From Pseudomonas cremoricolorata (GTDB taxonomy: Bacteria > Pseudomonadota > Gammaproteobacteria > Pseudomonadales > Pseudomonadaceae): DNA of 64,000 nt. The stretch spans positions 2,976,001-3,040,000 of the forward strand of contig NZ_CP009455.1 in NCBI RefSeq assembly GCF_000759535.1, written 5' to 3'. The translations under genes were made by a program, and so were the position numbers. This document shows positions 7,959-17,966 of the stretch, one piece after another. Position 1 is the first letter of the stretch. Each line of letters opens with the position of its first letter. Under the pieces are notes generated by a model. The model was not told where the DNA came from, searched no databases, and worked only from the letters and a program-made list of their open reading frames with translations.

Positions 7959-9269
7959 ATGCAAGTTTCTGTTGAAAACACTTCTGCTCTCGAGCGCCGC
8001 ATGACCATCGCCGTTCCGGCCGAGCGCGTCGAGAGCGAAGTCAACAAGCGTCTGCAACAGACTGCCCGTCGTGCCAAGGTCCCGGGCTTCCGTCCAGGCA
8101 AGGTGCCCATGAGCGTCATCCGTCAGCGCTACGAAGAAGCCGCTCGCCAGGAAGCCTTCGGTGACCTGGTGCAGTCGTCCTTCTATGAAGCTGTGGTCGA
8201 GCAGAAGCTGAACCCGGCAGGCGCGCCGTCGGTCGAGCCCAAGTCGTTCGAAAAAGGCGGCGACCTCGAGTTCGTTGCAGTCTTCGAAGTCTTCCCCGAG
8301 TTCACCGTTGCCGGCCTGGAGTCGATCAGCGTCGAGCGCCTGAGCGCCGAAGTGGCCGAGTCGGACCTAGACAACATGCTGGAAGTGCTGCGCAAGCAGA
8401 ACGTCCGTTTCGAGGCTGTCGAGCGCGCAGCGCAGAACGACGACCAGGTGACTATCGATTTCGTTGGCAAGGTCGACGGTGAAGTGTTCCAGGGCGGTTC
8501 GGCCAAGGGCACTCAGCTGGTGCTGGGTTCCGGCCGCATGATCCCCGGCTTCGAAGATGGCCTGGTCGGCGCCAAGGCGGGTGAAGAGCGTGTCGTCAAC
8601 GTCACCTTCCCCGAGGACTACCAGAACCTCGAGCTGGCCGGCAAGGCTGCCGAGTTCACCATCACCGTCAACGCCGTGGCCGCACCCGAGCTGCCTGAGC
8701 TGAACGAAGCCTTCTTCGCCCAGTTCGGTATCAAGGAATCGTCGCTGGAAGGTTTCCGCACCGAAGTTCGCAAGAACATGGAGCGTGAACTGCGTCAGGC
8801 CATCAAGGCCAAGGTCAAGAACCAGGTCATGGACGGTCTGCTGGCCGCCAACCCGGTCGAGGTGCCGAAGGCGCTGCTGCAGAACGAAGTCGACCGTCTG
8901 CGCGTGCAGGCCGTTCAGCAGTTCGGTGGCAACATCAAGCCCGATCAACTGCCGGCCGACCTGTTCGAAGAGCAGGCCAAGCGCCGCGTCGTACTGGGCC
9001 TGATCGTCGCTGAAGTGGTCAGGCAGTTCGACCTCAAGCCAGACGATGCCAAAGTGCGTGAAGTGATCGAGGAAATGGCGTCGGCCTACCAGGAACCAGA
9101 ACAAGTCATCGCCTGGTACTACAAGAACGACCAGCAGATGAACGAGGTTCGTTCGGTTGTGCTGGAAGAACAAGTTGTAGATACTGTTCTGCAGAAAGCG
9201 ACTGTGACCGACAAGTCGGTCTCGTACGAAGATGCGGTAAAACCAGCACAGGCTCCTGCCGCTGAGTAA
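7959..9269 (+). CDS. tig: Trigger factor, ribosome-associated chaperone
   Basis: Peptidyl-prolyl isomerase and chaperone (436 residues) that docks at the ribosome exit tunnel. The N-terminal ribosome-binding domain carries the signature GFRPGKVP (about residues 44-51); the FKBP-type PPIase domain is at about 155-245 ([20 protein letters not shown]...[19 protein letters not shown]); the C-terminal chaperone arms follow. The start at 7959 gives the usual family N-terminus ([15 protein letters not shown]) with AGGAA seven bases before it. It opens the tig-clpP-clpX-lon block. Confidence 0.97.
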   Translation: MQVSVENTSALERRMTIAVPAERVESEVNKRLQQTARRAKVPGFRPGKVPMSVIRQRYEEAARQEAFGDLVQSSFYEAVVEQKLNPAGAPSVEPKSFEKGGDLEFVAVFEVFPEFTVAGLESISVERLSAEVAESDLDNMLEVLRKQNVRFEAVERAAQNDDQVTIDFVGKVDGEVFQGGSAKGTQLVLGSGRMIPGFEDGLVGAKAGEERVVNVTFPEDYQNLELAGKAAEFTITVNAVAAPELPELNEAFFAQFGIKESSLEGFRTEVRKNMERELRQAIKAKVKNQVMDGLLAANPVEVPKALLQNEVDRLRVQAVQQFGGNIKPDQLPADLFEEQAKRRVVLGLIVAEVVRQFDLKPDDAKVREVIEEMASAYQEPEQVIAWYYKNDQQMNEVRSVVLEEQVVDTVLQKATVTDKSVSYEDAVKPAQAPAAE

Positions 9270-9292
9270 CACTGCTTTAATCGTAGGAAGCC

Positions 9293-9324
9293 CACACAAG
9301 CCAGCCTTCGCGCTGGCTTGTGTG
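9293..9324 (+). terminator. Strong hairpin between tig and clpP
   Basis: A perfect 13-bp stem (CACACAAGCCAGC and its complement, 9293-9305 with 9312-9324) with a 6-base loop, 23 bases after the tig stop. No T-run follows, so it may be a weak terminator or a processing/stability hairpin that sets the tig to clpP ratio rather than a full stop. Confidence 0.6.
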
Positions 9325-9361
9325 TATTCAAGCCATGACTATTTGGGAGTGAGTGCAGGAC

Positions 9362-10003
9362 ATGTCCCGCAATTCTTATATGCAGCAGAGCTCTGACATT
9401 CAGGCCGCAGGCGGTCTGGTCCCGATGGTAGTCGAGCAGTCCGCCCGTGGCGAACGTGCCTACGACATCTACTCGCGTCTTCTCAAGGAGCGCGTGATTT
9501 TCCTGGTCGGTCCCGTCGAGGACTACATGGCCAACCTGGTCGTGGCGCAGATGCTGTTCCTCGAAGCGGAAAATCCTGACAAGGATATCCATCTCTACAT
9601 CAACTCGCCGGGTGGTTCGGTGACTGCGGGCATGTCGATCTACGACACCATGCAGTTCATCAAGCCGGACGTCTCGACCATCTGCATCGGTCAGGCGTGC
9701 AGCATGGGCGCGTTCCTGCTGGCCGCCGGTGCCAAGGGCAAGCGTCACTGCCTGCCGAACTCGCGGGTGATGATTCACCAGCCGCTGGGCGGCTTCCAGG
9801 GCCAGGCCACCGACATCGAAATTCACGCGCAGGAAATCCTCAGCATCAAGGCGCGCCTGAACGAGCTGCTGGCCTACCATACCGGGCAAGACCTGGAAAC
9901 CATCAAGCGTGACACCGAGCGTGACAACTTCATGAGCGCCTCGCGTGCGGCCGAGTACGGCCTGGTCGACTCGGTCTACGACAAGCGGCAACTGGCGTCC
10001 TGA
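9362..10003 (+). CDS. clpP: ATP-dependent Clp protease proteolytic subunit
   Basis: Serine peptidase of 213 residues forming the double-heptamer barrel that works with ClpX or ClpA. The catalytic triad is visible: Ser114 in GQACSMG, His139 in VMIHQPLGG, and Asp188 in the RDTERDNF region. The start at 9362 (MSRNSYMQ) follows GGGAGTGAG; an upstream GTG at 9353 is possible but would place the start on top of this site. It lies 109 bases before clpX on the same strand. Confidence 0.97.
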   Translation: MSRNSYMQQSSDIQAAGGLVPMVVEQSARGERAYDIYSRLLKERVIFLVGPVEDYMANLVVAQMLFLEAENPDKDIHLYINSPGGSVTAGMSIYDTMQFIKPDVSTICIGQACSMGAFLLAAGAKGKRHCLPNSRVMIHQPLGGFQGQATDIEIHAQEILSIKARLNELLAYHTGQDLETIKRDTERDNFMSASRAAEYGLVDSVYDKRQLAS

Positions 10004-10049
10004 CGCTGGCAGACCAAGCAGGCCGGGGCGCCATGCCTCGGCCTGTGGA

Positions 10050-10078
10050 CTTGAAAAAGCCTGCAGTTGCCTTCATCT
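10050..10078 (+). promoter_or_regulatory. Possible RpoH (heat-shock) promoter before clpX
   Basis: CTTGAAA (10050-10056), a 14-base spacer and CTTCATCT (10071-10078) resemble the sigma-32 consensus CTTGAAA / CCCCATNT. The -35 is perfect, the -10 has two mismatches. It would give clpX its own heat-shock transcript apart from clpP. Confidence 0.45.
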
Positions 10079-10112
10079 TGTGTTGCAAGCCTACCCGGAT
10101 TGGATCGATCGA

Positions 10113-11396
10113 ATGACTGACACCCGTAACGGCGAGGACAGCGGCAAATTGCTCTATTGCTCCTTCTGCGGCAAAAGCCAACATGAAGTGCGCAAATTGA
10201 TTGCTGGCCCCTCGGTATTTATCTGCGACGAGTGCGTCGACCTGTGCAACGACATCATCCGCGAGGAGGTGCAGGAAGCCCAGGCCGAAAGCAGCGCGCA
10301 CAAATTGCCTTCGCCTAAAGAAATCAGCGGCATCCTGGACCAGTATGTGATTGGTCAGGAACGCGCGAAAAAGGTGCTTGCCGTAGCGGTCTACAACCAC
10401 TACAAGCGCCTCAATCAGCGCGACAAGAAAGGCGAAGAAGTCGAGCTTGGCAAAAGCAACATCCTGCTCATTGGGCCTACCGGCTCGGGCAAGACATTGC
10501 TGGCCGAAACCCTCGCGCGACTGTTGAACGTGCCGTTCACCATCGCTGACGCCACCACGTTGACCGAAGCAGGCTACGTGGGCGAAGACGTCGAGAACAT
10601 CATTCAGAAATTGCTGCAAAAGTGCGATTACGATGTCGAGAAGGCCCAGATGGGTATCGTCTACATCGATGAAATCGACAAGATTTCGCGCAAGTCCGAC
10701 AACCCTTCGATCACCCGTGATGTATCGGGCGAAGGCGTTCAGCAAGCGCTGCTCAAACTGATCGAAGGCACGGTCGCCTCGGTTCCGCCGCAAGGCGGTC
10801 GCAAGCATCCCCAGCAGGAATTTCTGCAGGTCGATACGCGCAACATCCTGTTCATCTGTGGTGGCGCCTTCTCCGGTCTCGAGAAAGTCATCCAGAACCG
10901 CTCTGCCAAGGGTGGTATCGGCTTTGGGGCGCAAGTGCGCAGCAAGGAAGAGGGCAAGAAGGTCGGCGAATCGCTGCGTGAAGTCGAGCCGGACGATCTG
11001 GTCAAGTTCGGCCTGATTCCCGAGTTCGTCGGTCGTCTGCCGGTTCTGGCCACCCTCGATGAGCTCGACGAGGCTGCCTTGGTGCAGATTCTCACCGAGC
11101 CCAAGAACGCGCTGACCAAGCAGTACGGCAAGTTGTTCGAGATGGAAGGCGTCGACCTCGAATTCCGCAGTGATGCGCTCAAGGCCGTGGCACGCAAGGC
11201 CCTGGAGCGCAAGACCGGTGCTCGTGGCCTGCGCTCGATCCTCGAAGGCATCCTGCTCGACACCATGTACGACATTCCTTCGCAGAAGGACGTCAGCAAG
11301 GTGGTCATCGACGAAAGCGTCATCGAAGGCAGCTCGCAGCCGCTGTTGATCTACGAGAACAGCGAGCCGCAAGCCAAGGCTGCTCCGGACGCCTGA
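10113..11396 (+). CDS. clpX: ClpX, ATP-dependent unfoldase of the ClpXP protease
   Basis: AAA+ unfoldase of 427 residues. The N-terminal zinc-binding domain has Cys16, Cys19, Cys38 and Cys41; Walker A is GPTGSGKT (121-128), Walker B is IDEIDKI (Asp186-Glu187), and the ClpP-docking loop and C-terminal small domain follow. It recruits tagged substrates and threads them into ClpP. The start at 10113 gives the family N-terminus MTDTRNGED; the open frame upstream of it is only read-through of the clpP end. Confidence 0.97.
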   Translation: MTDTRNGEDSGKLLYCSFCGKSQHEVRKLIAGPSVFICDECVDLCNDIIREEVQEAQAESSAHKLPSPKEISGILDQYVIGQERAKKVLAVAVYNHYKRLNQRDKKGEEVELGKSNILLIGPTGSGKTLLAETLARLLNVPFTIADATTLTEAGYVGEDVENIIQKLLQKCDYDVEKAQMGIVYIDEIDKISRKSDNPSITRDVSGEGVQQALLKLIEGTVASVPPQGGRKHPQQEFLQVDTRNILFICGGAFSGLEKVIQNRSAKGGIGFGAQVRSKEEGKKVGESLREVEPDDLVKFGLIPEFVGRLPVLATLDELDEAALVQILTEPKNALTKQYGKLFEMEGVDLEFRSDALKAVARKALERKTGARGLRSILEGILLDTMYDIPSQKDVSKVVIDESVIEGSSQPLLIYENSEPQAKAAPDA

Positions 11397-11423
11397 GTCC
11401 ACCAGCCACGCGCAAGCGACACC

Positions 11424-11447
11424 GAAAGGGGCCTACGGGCCCCTTTC
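11424..11447 (+). terminator. Rho-independent terminator after clpX
   Basis: A perfect 10-bp stem (GAAAGGGGCC with GGCCCCTTTC) closes a TACG tetraloop and is followed by TGCTTTT, 27 bases after the clpX stop. It separates clpPX from lon, which has its own promoter. Confidence 0.85.
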
Positions 11448-11467
11448 TGCTTTTACTGGCTTCAGCG

Positions 11468-11496
11468 CTTGTAATTTTGCGGACCTACCCCCACAT
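11468..11496 (+). promoter_or_regulatory. RpoH (sigma-32) promoter of lon
   Basis: CTTGTAA (11468-11474), a 14-base spacer and CCCCACAT (11489-11496) match the heat-shock consensus CTTGAAA-N13-15-CCCCATNT with one mismatch in each box. Transcription would start about 50 bases before the lon ATG. Heat induction of lon is established in enterobacteria, which supports the call. Confidence 0.7.
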
Positions 11497-11556
11497 TAAC
11501 CCCCAAGCAATATTTCCACCGGTTTCCGGCCCCTGGGCCGCTGTAGAGGCGAAATC

Positions 11557-13953
11557 ATGAAGACCACCCTCGACTTGCCTCTTTTGCCATTGCGCGATGT
11601 CGTCGTATACCCGCACATGGTCATCCCGCTGTTCGTGGGGCGTGAAAAGTCCATCGAAGCCCTCGAAGCTGCGATGACGGGCGAAAAGCAGATCCTCCTG
11701 CTGGCCCAGAAGAATCCTGCCGATGATGATCCGGGCGAAGACGCGCTCTATCAGGTCGGCACCGTCGCAACCGTACTGCAGCTGCTGAAATTGCCCGATG
11801 GAACCGTCAAGGTGCTGGTCGAGGGCGAGCAGCGCGGCGCGGTCGAGCATTTCAATGAAGTCGATGGGCACATCCGCGCAGAAGTGACCCTGATCGATGA
11901 GGTCGACACGGCCGAGCGTGAGTCGGAAGTGTTCGTCCGCACCCTGCTGTCGCAATTCGAGCAGTACGTGCAACTGGGCAAGAAGGTGCCTTCCGAGGTG
12001 CTGTCTTCACTCAACAGCATCGATGAGCCAGGGCGTCTGGTCGACACCATGGCCGCGCACATGGCCTTGAAGATCGAGCAGAAGCAGGAAATCCTCGAGA
12101 TCATCGACCTTTCGGCACGTGTCGAACATGTCTTGGCCTTGCTCGATGGTGAAATCGATCTGCTGCAGGTCGAGAAGCGCATCCGTGGCCGGGTGAAAAA
12201 GCAGATGGAGCGAAGCCAGCGCGAGTACTACCTGAATGAGCAGATGAAGGCCATTCAGAAGGAGCTGGGCGATGGCGACGAAGGCCACAACGAAATCGAA
12301 GAGCTGAAAAAACGTATCGAGGCAGCTGGCCTGCCCAAGGATGCGCTGACCAAGGCCCAGGCCGAGCTGAACAAGCTCAAGCAGATGTCGCCGATGTCTG
12401 CCGAGGCCACAGTGGTTCGCTCGTACCTCGACTGGCTGGTGCAGGTGCCGTGGAAGGCACAGAGCAAGGTTCGCCTGGATCTGAGCAAGGCCGAGGAAAT
12501 CCTCGATGCCGATCACTATGGTCTGGAAGAAGTCAAAGAGCGGATTCTCGAGTATCTCGCCGTACAGAAACGGGTGAAGAAGATTCGCGGGCCGGTGCTG
12601 TGCCTGGTGGGGCCTCCCGGTGTGGGCAAGACTTCGCTGGCAGAATCGATCGCCACCGCGACCAATCGCAAGTTCGTGCGCATGGCATTGGGCGGCGTAC
12701 GCGACGAGGCCGAGATCCGCGGCCACCGTCGCACCTACATCGGCTCGATGCCCGGTCGCCTGATCCAGAAGATGACCAAGGTCGGCGTGCGCAACCCGCT
12801 GTTCCTGCTCGATGAAATCGACAAGATGGGCAGCGACATGCGCGGCGACCCGGCCTCGGCGTTGCTGGAGGTGCTCGATCCCGAGCAGAACCACAACTTC
12901 AATGACCATTACCTCGAAGTCGACTACGACCTGTCCGACGTGATGTTCCTCTGCACCTCGAACTCGATGAATATCCCGCCGGCGTTGCTGGACCGGATGG
13001 AAATCATCCGTTTGCCGGGCTACACCGAAGACGAAAAGATCAACATCGCCGTCAAGTACCTGACCCCCAAGCAGATCAAGGCCAACGGTCTGAAAAAGAC
13101 CGAAGTGGAAATCGACGTCAGCGCCATCCGTGACATCATCCGCTACTACACCCGTGAAGCCGGGGTGCGTGGCCTGGAGCGGCAGATCGCCAAGGTCTGC
13201 CGCAAGGTGGTCAAGGAGCACAGCGGGCAGAAGCAGTTCCACGTCAAGGTCACGGGCGAGCAACTCGAACACCTGCTGGGCGTTCGCAAGTTCCGCTACG
13301 GCCTGGCCGAGCAGCAGGACCAGATTGGCCAGGTCACAGGGCTAGCCTGGACCCAGGTCGGTGGCGAACTGCTGACCATCGAGTCGGTAGTCATTCCCGG
13401 CAAGGGGCAGTTGATCAAGACCGGCTCGCTGGGCGATGTGATGGTCGAGTCCATCACTGCCGCGCAAACCGTGGTACGCAGTCGCGCCCGCAGCCTCGGC
13501 ATTGCGCCGGACTTCCATGAGAAGCACGACGTGCATATCCACATGCCGGAGGGCGCTACGCCCAAGGATGGCCCAAGCGCCGGTATCGGCATGTGCACCG
13601 CGCTGGTCTCGGCACTGACGCAGATTCCGGTGCGGGCCGATGTTGCCATGACCGGTGAAATCACCCTGCGCGGTCAGGTGCTGGCAATCGGTGGCCTGAA
13701 AGAAAAACTGCTGGCGGCGCACCGGGGTGGAATCAAGACAGTGATCATTCCAGAGGAAAATGTTCGTGATCTGAAGGAGATTCCTGAAAATATCAAACAG
13801 GATCTTCAGATCAAACCGGTCAAATGGATTGACGAAGTCCTCCAAATTGCGCTGCAATACGCCCCCGAGCCCTTGCCAGACGTGGCTCCGGAGATTGTCG
13901 CCAAAGAAGAAAAGCGCGACAGCGATGCCAAGGACAGAATCAGCACGCATTAG
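11557..13953 (+). CDS. lon: Lon ATP-dependent protease
   Basis: LonA-type protease of 798 residues, the main cytoplasmic protease for misfolded and short-lived regulatory proteins. N-terminal substrate-binding domain (about 10-205), coiled coil, AAA+ module with Walker A GPPGVGKT (352-359), and C-terminal peptidase domain with the Ser-Lys dyad Ser674 (PKDGPSAG) and Lys717 ([14 protein letters not shown]). A typical length and intact motifs indicate an active enzyme. It is transcribed from an RpoH-like promoter between the clpX terminator and its own ATG. Confidence 0.97.
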   Translation: MKTTLDLPLLPLRDVVVYPHMVIPLFVGREKSIEALEAAMTGEKQILLLAQKNPADDDPGEDALYQVGTVATVLQLLKLPDGTVKVLVEGEQRGAVEHFNEVDGHIRAEVTLIDEVDTAERESEVFVRTLLSQFEQYVQLGKKVPSEVLSSLNSIDEPGRLVDTMAAHMALKIEQKQEILEIIDLSARVEHVLALLDGEIDLLQVEKRIRGRVKKQMERSQREYYLNEQMKAIQKELGDGDEGHNEIEELKKRIEAAGLPKDALTKAQAELNKLKQMSPMSAEATVVRSYLDWLVQVPWKAQSKVRLDLSKAEEILDADHYGLEEVKERILEYLAVQKRVKKIRGPVLCLVGPPGVGKTSLAESIATATNRKFVRMALGGVRDEAEIRGHRRTYIGSMPGRLIQKMTKVGVRNPLFLLDEIDKMGSDMRGDPASALLEVLDPEQNHNFNDHYLEVDYDLSDVMFLCTSNSMNIPPALLDRMEIIRLPGYTEDEKINIAVKYLTPKQIKANGLKKTEVEIDVSAIRDIIRYYTREAGVRGLERQIAKVCRKVVKEHSGQKQFHVKVTGEQLEHLLGVRKFRYGLAEQQDQIGQVTGLAWTQVGGELLTIESVVIPGKGQLIKTGSLGDVMVESITAAQTVVRSRARSLGIAPDFHEKHDVHIHMPEGATPKDGPSAGIGMCTALVSALTQIPVRADVAMTGEITLRGQVLAIGGLKEKLLAAHRGGIKTVIIPEENVRDLKEIPENIKQDLQIKPVKWIDEVLQIALQYAPEPLPDVAPEIVAKEEKRDSDAKDRISTH

Positions 13954-14103
13954 TAGATAGTTGCCTGGATACGCCATTTCACCGTTTTGCTGGCGCTTCC
14001 TATACGGCGCCCGCCAGCGTCAACCGGTAATCCAGGCATATCTTCGTACGCCTTCATCAAGCTTTCAGAATTAAACTCAAATAGAGAAACAAGGGGACTT
14101 AGA

Positions 14104-14376
14104 GTGAACAAGTCGGAACTGATTGACGCTATTGCCGCTTCTGCTGACATTTCCAAAGCCACTGCCGGTAAGGCCCTGGACGCTGTAATCGAGTCCGTCA
14201 CTGGCGCCATGCAGAAAGGTGACGATGTGGTACTGGTCGGCTTCGGCACCTTCACTGTCAAGGAGCGCGCCGAGCGTACCGGTCGCAACCCGCAGACAGG
14301 CGCAGCCATCAAGATCGCCTCTGCCAAAGTGCCTAGCTTCAAGCCGGGCAAAGGTCTGAAGGACGCCGTCAACTAA
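14104..14376 (+). CDS. hupB: DNA-binding protein HU-beta
   Basis: Nucleoid protein of 90 residues with the complete HU fold: helices [27 protein letters not shown] (first 27 residues), the beta saddle [17 protein letters not shown], and the arm signature [10 protein letters not shown] with Pro in the intercalating tip. The start is GTG, preceded by AAGGGGACTT. It follows lon by 150 bases, as in many Proteobacteria, and ends before a terminator. Confidence 0.97.
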   Translation: MNKSELIDAIAASADISKATAGKALDAVIESVTGAMQKGDDVVLVGFGTFTVKERAERTGRNPQTGAAIKIASAKVPSFKPGKGLKDAVN

Positions 14377-14463
14377 GGCGTCTTTTTCAGCCGACCCAGG
14401 CAATGCCCGGGTCGACCGCGTGATGGCGGGAACACCATCCCCGCCGGGCACGCCCGCTTCGAG

Positions 14464-14488
14464 AAGGCGCATCCACAGGATGCGCCTT
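14464..14488 (+). terminator. Rho-independent terminator between hupB and ppiD
   Basis: An 11-bp perfect stem (AAGGCGCATCC with GGATGCGCCTT) closes an ACA loop and is followed by TCTTCAT. Another imperfect GC hairpin (around 14393-14413) lies between it and the hupB stop. Confidence 0.75.
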
Positions 14489-14558
14489 TCTTCATATCAG
14501 GACTCTACCCACGCTCCGCGGTTGTTTACGCAGTGGTACAACCGTTTCTGGGGGACGC

Positions 14559-16430
14559 ATGCTGCAGAATATCAGGGACAATTCACAGGGTTGGATTGCC
14601 AAGACCATCATCGGCCTCATCGTCGTGCTGATGGCATTGACCGGCTTCGAAGCCATTTTCCAGGCCGCCAGCCACAGCCAGGATGCTGCCAAGGTCAACG
14701 GTGAAACCATCAGTCAGAACGAGCTGAGCCAGGCTGTCGACATGCAGCGCCGGCAACTCATGCAGCAGTTGGGCAAGGACTTCGATCCGGCTCGTCTGGA
14801 TGACAAGATGTTGCGTGAGGAAGCCTTGAAAGGGCTGATCGAACGCAAGTTGCTGTTGCACGGGGCCAAGGATGCCAAGTTCGCCTTCTCCGAGGCCGCG
14901 CTGGACCAGGTCATCCTGCAAACGCCGGAATTCCAGGTCGACGGTAAATTCAACGCCGAACGTTTCGATCAGGTCATTCGCCAACTGGGCTACGGCCGTA
15001 TGCAGTTCCGCGACATGCTTGGCGAAGAAATGCTGATTGGCCAATTGCGTACGGGTATCGCCGGCAGCAGTTTCGTCACCGACAAGCAGGTCGAAGCCTT
15101 CGCCCGACTTGAAAAGCAGACCCGTGACTTCGCTTCGTTGACCTTCAAGGCCAATCCGAGCGCCGTGCAGGTCAGCGACGATGAGGTCAAGGCGCATTAC
15201 GATCAGCACGCCAAGGAGTTCATGACCCCCGATCAAGCGGTCATCGACTATATCGAGCTGAAGAAGTCGGCGTTCTTCGACCAGGTCAAGGTCAGCGACG
15301 AAGCGTTGCAGGCTCTGTACGAGAAAGAAACCGCGAACCTGGCCGAGCAGCGTCACGCTGCGCACATTCTCATCGAAGTCAATGACAAGACCGACGATGC
15401 CCAGGCCAAGGCCCGTATCGAAGAGATCCAGCAGCGCCTGAGCAAAGGCGAAGACTTCGCCACGCTGGCCAAGGAGTTCTCCCAGGACCCAGGTTCTGCT
15501 GCCAGTGGCGGTGATCTGGGCTTTGCCGGCCCGGGTGTTTACGACCCAAGCTTCGAAGATGCGCTGTACAAGCTCAACCAGGACCAGGTCTCGGCGCCGG
15601 TTCGCACCGAGTTCGGCTATCACCTGATCAAGCTGTTGGGTGTTGAAGCGCCCGAGGTTCCGAGCTTCGCCAGCCTCAAGGAAAAACTGTCCCGCGAGCT
15701 GAAAACCCAGCAGGTCGAGCAGCGTTTCGTCGAAGTCACCAAGCAGCTCGAAGACTCTGCGTTCGAAGCCTCCGATCTGGCTCAGCCGGCCCAGGACCTG
15801 GGTCTGAAAGTGCAGACCTCGGCACCCTTCGGTCGCGAGGGCGGCGAGGGCATCACGGCCAACCGTGCGGTGATCCAGGCAGCGTTCAGCGAAGAGGTGC
15901 TGGATGAAGGCGCCAACAGCAGCGCGCTCGAACTCGATCCGGAAACCATCGTGGTCCTGCGGGTCAAGGAGCATCGTCGTCCGACCCAGCTGCCGCTGGA
16001 GGCCGTCGCGCAGAGCATTCGCCAGCAACTGGCCAAGGACAAGGCCACGGCTGAGCTGAAGGCCAAGGCTGACAAGCTGGTGGCCGGTCTGGAAGACGGC
16101 TCGGTCAACGCCGACGCCGCCCATGATGGCCAGGCCTGGAAGGTTCAGGAAGCGGTGAGTCGCGGTCAGGACGGCATCGATCCGGTCGAGCTGCAGGCGG
16201 TATTCCGCATGGCCAAGCCCACAGCGGCCAACAAGCCGGTGTACGGCAGTGCCGTGCTCAACGATGGCAGCCTGGTGGTGCTCAAGCTCAAGGGTGTCAA
16301 CGAAGGTGCCGCCGCCACCGACCAGGAAAAGCAGCAGATCGCCCGCTACCTTGCCTCCCGCGAAGGTCAGCAGGACTTCGCTGCGTTCCGCAAGCAGCTT
16401 GAAGCCAAGGCCGATATCACGCGCTATTGA
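14559..16430 (+). CDS. ppiD: PpiD, membrane-anchored periplasmic chaperone (parvulin family)
   Basis: 623-residue protein with a short cytoplasmic N-terminus, one membrane anchor (about residues 13-36, TIIGLIVVLMALTGFEAIF) and a large periplasmic part: SurA-like N-terminal chaperone domain, a parvulin domain at about 265-365 (EQRHAAHILIEV...FATLAKEFSQDPGSAASGGDLGF) and a C-terminal lobe. It works near the Sec translocon on emerging outer-membrane proteins. The position after hupB is conserved in gammaproteobacteria. The ATG at 14559 follows GGGGGA. Confidence 0.95.
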   Translation: MLQNIRDNSQGWIAKTIIGLIVVLMALTGFEAIFQAASHSQDAAKVNGETISQNELSQAVDMQRRQLMQQLGKDFDPARLDDKMLREEALKGLIERKLLLHGAKDAKFAFSEAALDQVILQTPEFQVDGKFNAERFDQVIRQLGYGRMQFRDMLGEEMLIGQLRTGIAGSSFVTDKQVEAFARLEKQTRDFASLTFKANPSAVQVSDDEVKAHYDQHAKEFMTPDQAVIDYIELKKSAFFDQVKVSDEALQALYEKETANLAEQRHAAHILIEVNDKTDDAQAKARIEEIQQRLSKGEDFATLAKEFSQDPGSAASGGDLGFAGPGVYDPSFEDALYKLNQDQVSAPVRTEFGYHLIKLLGVEAPEVPSFASLKEKLSRELKTQQVEQRFVEVTKQLEDSAFEASDLAQPAQDLGLKVQTSAPFGREGGEGITANRAVIQAAFSEEVLDEGANSSALELDPETIVVLRVKEHRRPTQLPLEAVAQSIRQQLAKDKATAELKAKADKLVAGLEDGSVNADAAHDGQAWKVQEAVSRGQDGIDPVELQAVFRMAKPTAANKPVYGSAVLNDGSLVVLKLKGVNEGAAATDQEKQQIARYLASREGQQDFAAFRKQLEAKADITRY

Positions 16431-16443
16431 GTTTCACGCTGAA

Positions 16444-16473
16444 CGAAACAGGCCGCTGATGCGGCCTGTTTCG
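16444..16473. terminator. Bidirectional terminator between ppiD and the patatin gene
   Basis: A perfect 13-bp stem (CGAAACAGGCCGC with its complement) closes a TGAT loop, with TTTC on the right side and an A-rich start on the left. It sits between convergent genes and can serve both. Confidence 0.85.
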
Positions 16474-16481
16474 TTTCTGGC

Positions 16482-17522
16482 TCAGCGCTGCTGGCGTTCG
16501 TAGGTATCCAGCGTGTCGCGAGCGATTTCCCGGCCCAGAGCGATCAGCTCAGGGGCCTTGTAGAACTCGAAGAACCGGCACACGCGCTTGGGCACGTTGA
16601 TCAGCACATCCGGCGGATAGCCGGCGATCTTGTACTGTGCCAGCGAGGTCTGCATGACCTCGAAGCTCTGGTTGATCAGATCCAGCAGTGAAGCCGGTCC
16701 GACGTTGTCGATGATGAACGAGCCTGTGGCAGACTTCGGCGCGGCGTCCGTCTCAGGTGCAGCGGCCGGCTGCTGACCTTCGGGGTCCGCCCCCTCGTTG
16801 AGCCATGGGTTGGCCTGGGGCGCATGTCCGGTGCTGATTTCCCGATCGATGCGCATGAGCCGTTCAGCGGGTTTGCGGCGAAACGGCAGGTGCGAGCCGA
16901 GGGAGTTGATCAGCGCATCGAAGCGCATCTTGAAGGCCGCAGGTCGCTCGATCACCGGGAGCTGGTAATGGTTGTGGTTGGTGGCGTTGAGGTTGACCGC
17001 GACGATCAGGTCGCAGTGACTCGAAACCACCGGCACGATGGGCAGCGGGTTGAGAATGCCGCCGTCGACCAGCATGCGATTGCCTTGCTGAACCGGGGTG
17101 AACAGGCTGGGTATCGCGGCCGAGGCGCGCATGGCCTGATGCAGGCAGCCTTCCTGGAACCAGATTTCCTGTTGGTGGGTCAGGTCGGCAGCGATGGCGG
17201 TATAGGGGATGCGTAACTGTTCGATGTTGATCTCGCCGACGATCTTGCGGATCTGGCCGAAGACCTTGTCGCCACGGATCGCCCCGAGGCGGAAGCTGAC
17301 ATCGACCAGACGCAACACATCCAGGTAGTCGAGGCTTTCGATCCAGCGGCGGTATTCAGGCAGTTTGCCCGCGGCGTAGATGCCGCCGATGACCGCACCC
17401 ATCGAACAGCCGGCGATGCAGGCGATGTCATAACCGCGTCGTTCGAGTTCCTCGATCACGCCGATATGCGCATAGCCGCGTGCGCCGCCCGAGCCCAGAA
17501 CCAATGCCACCCGCTTACTCAT
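16482..17522 (-). CDS. Patatin-like phospholipase (RssA/NTE type)
   Basis: Predicted serine acylhydrolase of 346 residues. The oxyanion-hole motif GSGGARG (10-16), the nucleophile elbow GCSMG (Ser40) and the Asp of VDGGILNPLP (about residue 155) make the Ser-Asp dyad complete. A low-complexity linker rich in Pro, Ala and Glu (about 235-270) separates the patatin domain from a C-terminal helical region. The start at 17522 follows GCGGAG and agrees with the family N-terminus (MSKRVALVLGSGG). It stands alone; the lipid substrate is unknown. Confidence 0.9.
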   Translation of the reverse strand: MSKRVALVLGSGGARGYAHIGVIEELERRGYDIACIAGCSMGAVIGGIYAAGKLPEYRRWIESLDYLDVLRLVDVSFRLGAIRGDKVFGQIRKIVGEINIEQLRIPYTAIAADLTHQQEIWFQEGCLHQAMRASAAIPSLFTPVQQGNRMLVDGGILNPLPIVPVVSSHCDLIVAVNLNATNHNHYQLPVIERPAAFKMRFDALINSLGSHLPFRRKPAERLMRIDREISTGHAPQANPWLNEGADPEGQQPAAAPETDAAPKSATGSFIIDNVGPASLLDLINQSFEVMQTSLAQYKIAGYPPDVLINVPKRVCRFFEFYKAPELIALGREIARDTLDTYERQQR

Positions 17523-17673
17523 GAACAACTCCGCCTTATCTGCACCCGCGCCACAATGAACCACTGGCCTGCACGATTCAATCGGCGCGGTGGCAGGAGG
17601 CGTATCTGGGCACTTTTGCTCCGTTTACAGAGTCTCAACAGCCACCGAGTGTCCACCTTTAGAGGTTCCCAAG

Positions 17674-17952
17674 ATGAAAGCCTGGATTTGTCTGCCCATG
17701 ATCGTTCTGGCGCTGGCCGGCTGTGCCGGCAAGACGGCCTACCGCGAAAGCTGCGGCACTCAGCTCAACGCTGCCTGGAAAGAGCTGGACCTTGCCAAGG
17801 CCGAGGGCTTTGCCGGGACTGTCAGTTATTCGAAGGCGCTGTCACTGCTGACCGGGGCCAAGACCCAGCAGCAGTTCGAAGGCTTTGAAGGCTGCACCAG
17901 GAAGGCCGAGAAGGCACGCTTCTACATTCGTGAATCGCGCGCTGGTCGCTGA
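17674..17952 (+). CDS. Small lipoprotein of unknown function
   Basis: A 92-residue lipoprotein: signal peptide MKAWICLPMIVLALAGC with the lipobox LAGC (Cys17), then a short, charged helical domain (TQLNAAWKELDLAKAEGF) containing two further cysteines. It should be exported and anchored in a membrane. It ends 14 bases before the CHAD gene on the same strand, so the two are likely one transcript. The start at 17674 was chosen because the signal peptide begins there. Confidence 0.8.
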   Translation: MKAWICLPMIVLALAGCAGKTAYRESCGTQLNAAWKELDLAKAEGFAGTVSYSKALSLLTGAKTQQQFEGFEGCTRKAEKARFYIRESRAGR

Positions 17953-17966
17953 TCGAGGAGCTTTGC

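Noticed and set aside
12007..13272. 421-residue open frame antisense to lon
   Set aside because: Same kind of shadow; its sequence mirrors lon codons and no promoter or ribosome binding site was found.
14583..16124. 513-residue open frame antisense to ppiD
   Set aside because: Composition rich in Gln, Leu, Val and His without any recognisable domain; it lies wholly within ppiD.
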